Origin: a virus
Direction: 5' to 3' (one strand)
IMG/VR virus record: IMGVR_UViG_3300042544_001590
Location: 1 to 64,000 of that record
Length of the DNA stretch: 64,000 bases
This document shows positions 59,071 through 64,000 of this stretch, piece by piece. The notes beneath the pieces are model-generated. The model saw only the letters and a program-made list of their open reading frames with translations, made no database searches and was not told the DNA's origin. The position numbers and the translations under genes are program-made. Positions within the stretch are counted from its first letter, which is position 1. Every line of letters starts with the position of its first letter.

Positions 59071-59147
59071 GGTTGCGTAGCCCAACCGCTAGAGGCCACA
59101 GACTTAAAATCTGTTCAGTATGGGTTGGAATCCCATCGCAACTACCA
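59071..59147 (+). tRNA. tRNA-Leu(UAA)
   Basis: Acceptor GGTTGCG/CGCAACT (one G-T), anticodon arm ACAGA-CTTAAAA-TCTGT (anticodon TAA), T-arm ATGGG-TTGGAAT-CCCAT, discriminator A and encoded CCA. Short variable loop, unusual for tRNA-Leu. TAGAAT lies exactly 6 nt before its first base. Confidence 0.75.
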
Positions 59148-59173
59148 TTTTTTAAAAACTAAAACACAATAAC

Positions 59174-59464
59174 GCTGAAGTGCTGGCACCCGCTGTCGAA
59201 AAAACTACAACGAAGCCCCAAATGTCTGATACCGAAAAACTTGCGGAAGCCACTGATAGCGGGTTGCTCCAGCCACGCCTTGTTCGGCTTCTTCCGTGTC
59301 CGTTCTGCGGTTCCGAAGCTCGCATTGGACAAGGCGACGGATGGCCGGGGGAAACCGTGGTCGAGTGCAGCAATGACGAAAACTGCCGCGCTCAAATGTC
59401 CTGCATCTGGGGCGAGAAGAATGAAACCGAACTCTGGAACGCCCGCGCAAATCCTCAGCCGAAC
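59174..59464 (+). mobile_element. GC-rich insert between a motif and its start codon
   Basis: The motif (CACAAT at 59165-59170) is followed by AAC, then 291 bp of clearly GC-richer DNA, then AAC-ATG (59468). Removing the insert restores the normal 6-nt AACAAC spacer. The length is a multiple of three, and the insert's frame is fused to the downstream gene. No terminal repeats beyond the AAC are seen. Confidence 0.5.
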
Positions 59465-59626
59465 AACATGAAACAACTTGCAACTCTCGCCTTCTATGCG
59501 AAATACGCCGGATGGCAATCCTATCACAAGTCCATGCTTCCCCAAGTCAAAGCCCTAACACGCAAGGGATTTCTGGAAATGAATGAGCATGGGCAAGCGC
59601 GGTTCACGGGAAAGTGTCAAGATTAA
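59222..59626 (+). CDS. Lar-like zinc-ribbon protein fused to a small phage protein
   Basis: 134 residues. Residues ~1-80 carry LLPCPFCGSEARIGQG, VVECSNDENCRAQ and ELWNARA, the Lar (restriction alleviation)-type CPFCG ribbon. From residue 83 (MKQLATLAFYAKYAGWQSYH...) the sequence and base composition change to those of a typical local gene. That gene probably once began at 59468. Lar proteins modulate type I restriction in some phages; here this is inferred from motif only. Confidence 0.65.
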   Translation: MSDTEKLAEATDSGLLQPRLVRLLPCPFCGSEARIGQGDGWPGETVVECSNDENCRAQMSCIWGEKNETELWNARANPQPNNMKQLATLAFYAKYAGWQSYHKSMLPQVKALTRKGFLEMNEHGQARFTGKCQD

Positions 59627-59642
59627 AAAACTAGCCTAGAAT

Positions 59643-59717
59643 GCGCTTGTAGCTCAGTGGTTAGAGCGAGCCTCTCATAAAGGCTGGGTCGATGGTTCAA
59701 TCCCATCCGAGCGCACC
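59643..59717 (+). tRNA. tRNA-Met(CAU)
   Basis: Acceptor GCGCTTG/CGAGCGC (one T-G), D-arm GCTC/GAGC, anticodon arm AGCCT-CTCATAA-AGGCT (anticodon CAT), T-arm GATGG-TTCAATC-CCATC, ending ACC without the final A. Its first base directly follows the TAGAAT of a motif. A CAU tRNA-Ile with lysidine is an alternative identity. Confidence 0.8.
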
Positions 59718-59737
59718 TTTAAAAACTAGCATAGAAT

Positions 59738-59814
59738 GGATGCGTAGCTCAACTGGATAGAGCAATTCCCTTCTAAGGAATAGGTTGTGGGTTCAAATCC
59801 CGCCGCGTCCACCA
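59738..59814 (+). tRNA. tRNA-Arg(UCU)
   Basis: Acceptor GGATGCG/CGCGTCC, D-arm GCTC/GAGC, anticodon arm ATTCC-CTTCTAA-GGAAT (anticodon TCT, reads AGA), T-arm GTGGG-TTCAAAT-CCCGC, discriminator A and CCA. Directly abuts the TAGAAT of a motif. Confidence 0.85.
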
Positions 59815-59838
59815 TAAAAACTAAACCATAATCACACC

Positions 59839-60054
59839 ATGACCCACAAGGAACACCTGCTCAAAACACAATTCGGATTCATTGCCACCAAGGAAGATGA
59901 GGAAAAGCTTATCGCAGAGGATCGCTTCACACCCGTTCTGGTGCGCTGTGGCAATGGAAGGTTCCGTTGCGCGGTGCAGGATTTGGCACACTTCGTCAAG
60001 GTGATCAATGCCAGCAAAGAGGACTATGTGAGGGACGCATCCGTGACCCTATAA
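59839..60054 (+). CDS. Small hypothetical protein
   Basis: 71 residues. FIATKEDEEKLIAEDRFTPV then LVRCGNGRFRC, mixed. Motif CATAAT, spacer CACACC. Stop is the next motif's TAA. Confidence 0.65.
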   Translation: MTHKEHLLKTQFGFIATKEDEEKLIAEDRFTPVLVRCGNGRFRCAVQDLAHFVKVINASKEDYVRDASVTL

Positions 60055-60075
60055 AAACTAAACCATAATAACACC

Positions 60076-60279
60076 ATGTTCGACAAACCAATTGCAACCC
60101 GCCCTTACTCATCCCATCCTGATGATTCCTATCTCCAAGTGGTTCTCCACAAGAACTTCAAGGGGGAATATGTCACCCATATCCAGAATCTCCATACAGG
60201 CGGATTCGTGCATGGCCATTACTTTGGCAAGGACACGGATGCGCTGGAAAAGGCAACCCAAGACTTCAAGAACCGATAA
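60076..60279 (+). CDS. Small hypothetical protein
   Basis: 67 residues, His/Tyr-rich, likely beta hairpin plus helix. Motif CATAAT, spacer AACACC. Confidence 0.65.
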   Translation: MFDKPIATRPYSSHPDDSYLQVVLHKNFKGEYVTHIQNLHTGGFVHGHYFGKDTDALEKATQDFKNR

Positions 60280-60300
60280 AAACTAAACCATAATCACACC

Positions 60301-60510
60301 ATGACCAAGAAATACCTGATAATCAAGCTGGAAGCCAAGGAAAGCCAAATTCCCGATGGTTACAATATGACAACCCGGACGGAATATTTCGGGGTTACAA
60401 CCGGATATCCCTTTCCCCATGACACTCTGGAAGAGGCGGAAGAGGAATTGGCACGGAATATTTACAAGTTTGAGCAATACACGATCATTCCGGTCTATAC
60501 CTACGAATAA
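60301..60510 (+). CDS. Small hypothetical protein
   Basis: 69 residues. KKYLIIKLEAKESQIPDGYN and EAEEELARNIYKFEQYTIIP give a ferredoxin-like strand-helix-strand look. Motif CATAAT, spacer CACACC. Confidence 0.65.
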   Translation: MTKKYLIIKLEAKESQIPDGYNMTTRTEYFGVTTGYPFPHDTLEEAEEELARNIYKFEQYTIIPVYTYE

Positions 60511-60531
60511 AAACTAGATTAAGATAACACC

Positions 60532-60699
60532 ATGACCGAAACACAAGCAAGGCAAGCTCTGGATGCGTGGACAATCAAGACCTATCTGGATTGGGTCAAT
60601 AATTACCTGACCATTGAAAAGATGGCAAGCGATTACAATCTCTCCCCAAAAGGAATGAAAGCAATCCTTGAAAAAGGCAAGGAACTTTATGAAGGATAA
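60532..60699 (+). CDS. Small helical protein, possible HTH
   Basis: 55 residues. WVNNYLTIEKMASDYNLSPK followed by GMKAILEKGKELY is a plausible helix-turn-helix. Motif TAAGAT, spacer AACACC. Confidence 0.6.
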   Translation: MTETQARQALDAWTIKTYLDWVNNYLTIEKMASDYNLSPKGMKAILEKGKELYEG

Positions 60700-60721
60700 A
60701 AAACTAGAATAAGATAAATCC

Positions 60722-60922
60722 ATGCATTACACAATCAATATCTCCCTCAATGGGTATCACTTATTTGCAACAGCGGATCATAGCTTGTGCGATACCCAAG
60801 AATACATCAGATGCTTCGCCATCTTGAAAGCGAAATTTCCTGAAAGCGAAGGATATAAAGTGGATGGAACCCTATGGAAGACAATCGGTAACTCGGTGAA
60901 TGATTCCGGTGATAAAAACTAG
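60722..60922 (+). CDS. Small hypothetical protein
   Basis: 66 residues. HYTINISLNGYHLFATADHS looks beta-rich. Motif TAAGAT, spacer AAATCC. Ends DKN plus motif TAG. Confidence 0.65.
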   Translation: MHYTINISLNGYHLFATADHSLCDTQEYIRCFAILKAKFPESEGYKVDGTLWKTIGNSVNDSGDKN

Positions 60923-60936
60923 AATAAGATAAAGCC

Positions 60937-61122
60937 ATGCAATACAACCTACTGATTGATTGGGGAAACGGAGAGAAAAGCTTTCAGGAATTTGACAACC
61001 TGATCCTAGCTCAAAAAGCAATGGAAAACTCCAAGGACAATCCCGAAATCGAATTTATCATTCTGGTAAAGAGCGAAATGCTGGGATTCTGGTCAAACCC
61101 ATGCAGCGGAGAAGAGGACTGA
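60937..61122 (+). CDS. Small acidic protein, paralogue of the 57,055 gene
   Basis: 61 residues. Shares the (L)LIDWGN opening, a central Asn/Glu helix and the WSNP ending with the protein at 57,055. Motif TAAGAT, spacer AAAGCC. Confidence 0.65.
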   Translation: MQYNLLIDWGNGEKSFQEFDNLILAQKAMENSKDNPEIEFIILVKSEMLGFWSNPCSGEED

Positions 61123-61146
61123 TAAAAACTAGCGTAAGATCAGGAC

Positions 61147-61389
61147 ATGAAACAATTCAACCTATTCTGGAAGTTCTCAGGTATTAAGAACTACGACCCC
61201 CACCAAACCATCACCGCAAGGAATCTCCCGGAAGCCTTGGAAATAGCTGCAAACGACCATGGTTTCCTGATTAGGGGAGAAACCCTAAAACGCAACGGCA
61301 ACCGTAGAATTGAATTTTGGGGATATGCCGGGGAAGGAACGATGAAAGTCCCCGCACCGATTATCCAAGGGGTGATTGCCAATGCTTAA
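61147..61389 (+). CDS. Hypothetical protein
   Basis: 80 residues. ITARNLPEALEIAANDHGFL then IRGETLKRNG is a small strand-helix fold. Motif TAAGAT, spacer CAGGAC. Stop is the next motif's TAA. Confidence 0.65.
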   Translation: MKQFNLFWKFSGIKNYDPHQTITARNLPEALEIAANDHGFLIRGETLKRNGNRRIEFWGYAGEGTMKVPAPIIQGVIANA

Positions 61390-61410
61390 AAACTAGCGTA
61401 AGATCAGGAC

Positions 61411-61749
61411 ATGACAATCAACGGAATCCAAATTAAGACAACCCTTTCCAACACCAAAAAACCGGATTGGAGCAGGGGCAATCATAACCATTACAAGGTG
61501 CGGATTTCCAAGGGAAGGAATAGCGTATCCTTTGATTACTTTGACAGCATCCACAATACGCAAAATAATGAGGAAGCGGACATGAAAGATATCCTTTTCT
61601 GCTTTGCATCCGATGTGAGCAACGGGCGGGAGGAATTCGATGATTCCATGATGACTCCCAAGCAATACCGAGAATGCAAGCGTGTGGCCAATGCTGCGGA
61701 AAGGATGGGCATTTCCAACGAAACACTGGCGGAATGGTGGCAGCTTTAA
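61411..61749 (+). CDS. Hypothetical protein
   Basis: 112 residues. The first half is basic and beta-like. The second half is helical (MTPKQYRECKRVANAAERMG). Motif TAAGAT, spacer CAGGAC. It precedes the iteron-like repeats and is not followed immediately by another motif. Confidence 0.65.
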   Translation: MTINGIQIKTTLSNTKKPDWSRGNHNHYKVRISKGRNSVSFDYFDSIHNTQNNEEADMKDILFCFASDVSNGREEFDDSMMTPKQYRECKRVANAAERMGISNETLAEWWQL

Positions 61750-61769
61750 AACAAAGGACGCGGGAATCA

Positions 61770-61869
61770 GTGTGACAAAATGACGCACCTCCACCTAAGT
61801 CTCTGATAGTGTGACAAAATGACGCACTCAAGGTGCGACAAAATGACGCACTGTGACAAAATGACGCAC
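61770..61869 (+). repeat. Four iteron-like direct repeats (core TGTGACAAAATGACGCAC)
   Basis: Copies at 61770-61788, 61809-61827, 61833-61851 and 61852-61869, differing only at the third or fourth base. Each contains two TGAC half-sites 8 bp apart. They lie in a ~186-bp gap without genes. The arrangement resembles replication iterons or a multi-site operator. No other copies were seen in the window. Confidence 0.85.
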
Positions 61870-61935
61870 TTTAGGAATAGAAGGATACGAAAGGATAGGG
61901 GAAATAACTTTTAAAAACTAGCGTAAGATTTCAGC

Positions 61936-62130
61936 ATGACGAAATTACTCGACAAAGAACACGTGAAAGCAATGGTAAAAGCTCTGGAAAGCGCGGGCTT
62001 GCCTTTGGAAAAGGATTGGCAAAGCGGGACTGTTCGGGCATACATCAACGGCAAGGAAATCTTCGCCGCTCTGGAGAAGGGCAAGAACCAGCCTTGGATT
62101 GTGCGCCATGTTGATGATCTGTTCGCATAA
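61936..62130 (+). CDS. Small hypothetical protein
   Basis: 64 residues. HVKAMVKALESAGLPLEKDW helix then a short strand. Motif TAAGAT, spacer TTCAGC. First gene downstream of the iteron-like repeats. Confidence 0.65.
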   Translation: MTKLLDKEHVKAMVKALESAGLPLEKDWQSGTVRAYINGKEIFAALEKGKNQPWIVRHVDDLFA

Positions 62131-62135
62131 TGTTC

Positions 62136-62435
62136 CTAATCAGAATGTTCCTTGATATGACATAATCGACAAAGCCAAGTTATATCAAGAGGTTTGGAAT
62201 AATCTTTATGATGCATTTCCTCGCCTATCTCACCACATATACAATTTTCGCGCAATATCTTACCACGTTTTAAATATACATTTGCTGTTGATCGTGCATT
62301 AGCTTTCAATCGCTGAATATCACTAAGTTCTGAATGTTTGGTTCTATTGATTCGCATCCATTCAGCACGGCATGATTTACACCAACGTTGATTATTAACC
62401 CGCTCATTCACTTTACATTTATTACAATATGTCAT
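62136..62435 (-). CDS. HNH-like zinc-binding endonuclease candidate
   Basis: 99 residues on the minus strand. An N-terminal zinc knuckle (YCNKCKVNERVNNQRWCKSC), a basic helix, and a C-terminal block CICGEIGEEMHHKDYSKPLD followed by ITWLCRLCHIKEH match compact HNH nucleases of phages. An in-frame ATG 27 bp upstream is possible. It is AT-rich and on the opposite strand to its neighbours, which suggests a mobile homing-type gene. Confidence 0.7.
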   Translation of the reverse strand: MTYCNKCKVNERVNNQRWCKSCRAEWMRINRTKHSELSDIQRLKANARSTANVYLKRGKILRENCICGEIGEEMHHKDYSKPLDITWLCRLCHIKEHSD

Positions 62436-62451
62436 AATAATACTTAGAATA

Positions 62452-62478
62452 TTGTTCCACATTTGTATAGTGGAACAA
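62452..62478. other. Perfect 9-bp inverted repeat upstream of the HNH-like gene
   Basis: TTGTTCCAC (62452-62460) and GTGGAACAA (62470-62478) around a 9-nt loop. It could be an operator, a terminator or a border of the inserted gene. A related GTTCC occurs at the gene's other end (62143). Confidence 0.5.
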
Positions 62479-62510
62479 GTGATGTTTAAAAACTAGCCTA
62501 GACTGATCAC

Positions 62511-62648
62511 ATGAAGGAACTGCCACCGTGCCACAAAGATTCCCCCCTCCATGATAAATGGCTTGTCATTGTCGCTCAAATGGAGGATGAGGGATGCGAT
62601 ACATCCGATGCCCAATCCATAGCCGATATTGAGGTGTTTAAAAACTAG
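62511..62648 (+). CDS. Small acidic hypothetical protein
   Basis: 45 residues (MKELPPCHKDSPLHDKWLVI...). Motif TAGACT, spacer GATCAC. Ends FKN with the motif TAG. Confidence 0.6.
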   Translation: MKELPPCHKDSPLHDKWLVIVAQMEDEGCDTSDAQSIADIEVFKN

Positions 62649-62659
62649 ATTAAGATTTA

Positions 62660-62826
62660 GCTACCAATACAACGCCGGAGCCGCTGCGGAGCGGAGTCCC
62701 CCGCAAAGGGACATATAAAAAAGCTTTTGTCGTTCGATTCCCGGATGCATACGGGATAGAGCAAGAGGACTAGCTATCCTTGGACAAGACGAAAGCGGAG
62801 GGTTCGAAACCTTCCTCGGGCTTCCT
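62660..62826 (+). ncRNA. Structured RNA region with degenerate tRNA-like element(s)
   Basis: A motif (TAAGAT) precedes a gene-free stretch of helices: CCGCT/AGCGG, GTCCC/GGGAC and TCCCG/CGGGA. The right half (about 62,742-62,826) is tRNA-like: a D-arm-like ATACGGGATAGAGC, an anticodon-like stem GAGGA-CTAGCTA-TCCTT, a long variable region and a T-arm GAGGG-TTCGAAA-CCTTC. This recalls a class II tRNA (Ser/Leu), but the acceptor is imperfect. Probably decayed tRNAs or an unknown RNA. Confidence 0.4.
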
Positions 62827-62855
62827 TTTCTTAAAAACTAAACCAGAATAACACC

Positions 62856-63026
62856 ATGACGAGACAATATACAAACCGACTGCTGGAAATGATCGAAGAT
62901 GGTCTGCTTGACAAGGACAACGTGATCATGGCTTGTGTCAAATACATGTCGGAGGACGATGTGGAGGACATGATGAAATGCAACGAATTTCTGGAGGACG
63001 AAGAAGAGGAGGATGAGGACGAATAA
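62856..63026 (+). CDS. Small very acidic protein
   Basis: 56 residues (MTRQYTNRLLEMIEDGLLDK...), ending in a run of 15 mainly acidic residues. Motif CAGAAT, spacer AACACC. Could be a DNA mimic, but this is speculation. Confidence 0.65.
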   Translation: MTRQYTNRLLEMIEDGLLDKDNVIMACVKYMSEDDVEDMMKCNEFLEDEEEEDEDE

Positions 63027-63050
63027 AAACTAGCGTAAGATAGCCTCACC

Positions 63051-63275
63051 ATGAAACGATACGCCATAAGATCAAAACAAAAGGAAATAGGATATATCAA
63101 ATTTACAGTTCCCACCATTGAAGTATTACATTTCAATTCTCCTTTCTTTCTTGGATCGTGGTGTGCTGACAATGGAACACTGTGGACATGTTTGGATGAT
63201 GGGAAAAACATTTTTGAGAATGAGAATGAAGCCAAGGAAAGATTGGCCGAAATCATCAAGGAATTGTTCGCTTAA
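63051..63275 (+). CDS. Small hypothetical protein
   Basis: 74 residues, basic start, beta middle, acidic helix. Motif TAAGAT with a 9-nt spacer (AGCCTCACC). Confidence 0.65.
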   Translation: MKRYAIRSKQKEIGYIKFTVPTIEVLHFNSPFFLGSWCADNGTLWTCLDDGKNIFENENEAKERLAEIIKELFA

Positions 63276-63296
63276 AAACTAGACCAGAATAACACC

Positions 63297-63452
63297 ATGA
63301 TAATCACATACACCGCAAGATACGCAGATGGTGAAAAAGTCACGTTCACGGGAAAATTCGATGACCTGAAAGACTTTGGGAATTTCGCTCACCGTGAGAG
63401 CAAAAGGCCGAATTACAATGGTGATATGTTCATCATCATTAGCATCGTTTAA
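63297..63452 (+). CDS. Small hypothetical protein
   Basis: 51 residues (MIITYTARYADGEKVTFTGK...), beta-rich. Motif CAGAAT, spacer AACACC. Stop at the next motif's TAA. Confidence 0.65.
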   Translation: MIITYTARYADGEKVTFTGKFDDLKDFGNFAHRESKRPNYNGDMFIIISIV

Positions 63453-63476
63453 AAACTAGCCTAAGATTATCGCACC

Positions 63477-63560
63477 ATGAAACAACTCATCCTTGACACC
63501 CTCGCCGCGTTCTTCCTGTTCGCGTTCACTCCCATCGTCCTGTTCATCCTGATCGGATAA
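63477..63560 (+). CDS. 27-residue membrane peptide
   Basis: MKQLILDTLAAFFLFAFTPI then VLFILIG: a single hydrophobic helix, GC-richer than its neighbours. Motif TAAGAT with a 9-nt spacer. Might be a small membrane effector. Confidence 0.5.
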   Translation: MKQLILDTLAAFFLFAFTPIVLFILIG

Positions 63561-63593
63561 CCTTTATAAAAACTAGCGTAAGCTCGTAGCACC

Positions 63594-63848
63594 ATGAAAC
63601 TGAAAATAACAAGCACCGCACCAGTCGCAGTCGAAACCTATGTTGAGGGTAATATTGTCCTCGGGCATTTCGAGTACAACGAGGGTGATTCCGCCCTTGG
63701 GGTCAATCCCCACTTTGTCCTTGTCGATGAAGTGTCGGATGACTTCCCAATCCTTTGGGAAGGGCAGGAAGTGACCATTCACAACGGGTGGTTCATCTTC
63801 GATGACGTTCACTTCGGAGAAGTGAAATTCAAGTTCGCCGGATATTAA
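63594..63848 (+). CDS. Hypothetical protein
   Basis: 84 residues, acidic, beta-rich (KLKITSTAPVAVETYVEGNI...). Motif TAAGCT with a 9-nt spacer. Unrecognised. Confidence 0.65.
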   Translation: MKLKITSTAPVAVETYVEGNIVLGHFEYNEGDSALGVNPHFVLVDEVSDDFPILWEGQEVTIHNGWFIFDDVHFGEVKFKFAGY

Positions 63849-63851
63849 ACC

Positions 63852-63867
63852 AACCCCGAAAGGGGTT
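63852..63867 (+). terminator. Short GNRA-loop hairpin, possible terminator
   Basis: AACCCC-GAAA-GGGGTT, a perfect 6-bp stem with a stable tetraloop, 4 bp after the stop codon. No long T-run follows, so it may stabilise the mRNA 3' end instead of terminating. Confidence 0.45.
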
Positions 63868-63925
63868 CAATCCCCCTTATAAAAACTAGCCTAGACTGAT
63901 CTCGTAACCAACACCAACCAACACC

Positions 63926-64000
63926 ATGACCAACAAACAAATCATCGCAAAATTCGTGCAAGGCGCAACCAAGGGCAAGAACAGCCTGAAAAGCATGTTC
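63926..64000 (+). CDS. Start of a gene running off the right edge (partial)
   Basis: 25 residues visible (MTNKQIIAKFVQGATKGKNS...), basic. The motif (TAGACT) is about 37 nt upstream, with an A/C-rich leader (CCAACACCAACCAACACC) like those of the 46,240 and 49,682 genes. Confidence 0.6.
   Translation, partial: MTNKQIIAKFVQGATKGKNSLKSMF

Noticed and set aside
61770-61869. CRISPR array
   Set aside because: The four repeats are separated by only 0-20 bp of unequal spacing, with no spacer-length regularity and no cas genes nearby.
7576-63910. Motif as a simple rho-independent terminator
   Set aside because: It has no inverted repeat, and its fixed distance to the next ATG argues for a role in starting, not ending, transcription.

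Overview
The window is phage DNA. It most likely comes from a large tailed virus with a contractile tail (myovirus), and the bacterial host cannot be named from the sequence. The left 4 kb carries a baseplate/tail module: the C-terminus of a repeat-bearing tail protein, then gp48/54-like, gp53-like and gp27-like baseplate proteins. Almost everything to the right is small, tightly packed accessory genes, nearly all on the + strand.

Layout. 1-7.4 kb: baseplate genes, one minus-strand gene meeting them tail to tail, a dTDP-glucose 4,6-dehydratase, a metallophosphoesterase and a zinc metallopeptidase. 7.4-46 kb: short operons of 1-6 genes. Recognisable products are a PNK-like P-loop kinase, two more metallophosphoesterases, Rnl1- and Rnl2-type RNA ligases, a RadA/RecA-like ATPase, a glutaredoxin-like protein, an RlpA-like secreted protein, a YopX-family protein, two nucleotidyltransferase-like proteins, a histidine phosphatase, a LemA-like protein with a membrane partner, a GIY-YIG endonuclease and a minus-strand TnpB-like RuvC nuclease. 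46-64 kb: mostly single tiny genes (20-100 codons), with DUF932-like and SprT-like proteins, a tRNA cluster (Leu-like, Ile, Leu, Met, Arg), an alanine/serine-rich repeat protein, iteron-like repeats and a minus-strand HNH-like gene.

The dominant feature is a short motif, consensus TTAAAAACTAGNNTANNNT (the G is often A). By eye it occurs about 95-100 times between 7.57 kb and the right edge and never in the first 7.5 kb. It normally lies exactly 6 nt before an ATG that has no Shine-Dalgarno sequence. If TANNNT is a -10 box, transcription starts on the A of the ATG, so most of these genes would give leaderless mRNAs. Genes lacking the motif sit behind another gene with ATGA-type overlaps, sometimes with a Shine-Dalgarno. 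The motif also supplies the upstream gene's stop codon: either its TAA, or its TAG after encoding a terminal Lys-Asn. Several structured non-coding RNAs appear to be driven by the same motif.

Working picture: late virion genes use other promoters. The 57-kb accessory region is an array of promoter-gene cassettes. Two RNA ligases, a kinase and tRNAs suggest repair or replacement of host-damaged tRNA. Homing endonucleases, a TnpB-like nuclease and GC-rich inserts show continuing gene gain. In the entries below, 'motif' means this element and 'spacer' means the bases between its TANNNT and the start codon. All functional assignments are from reading the sequence; no database search was run.
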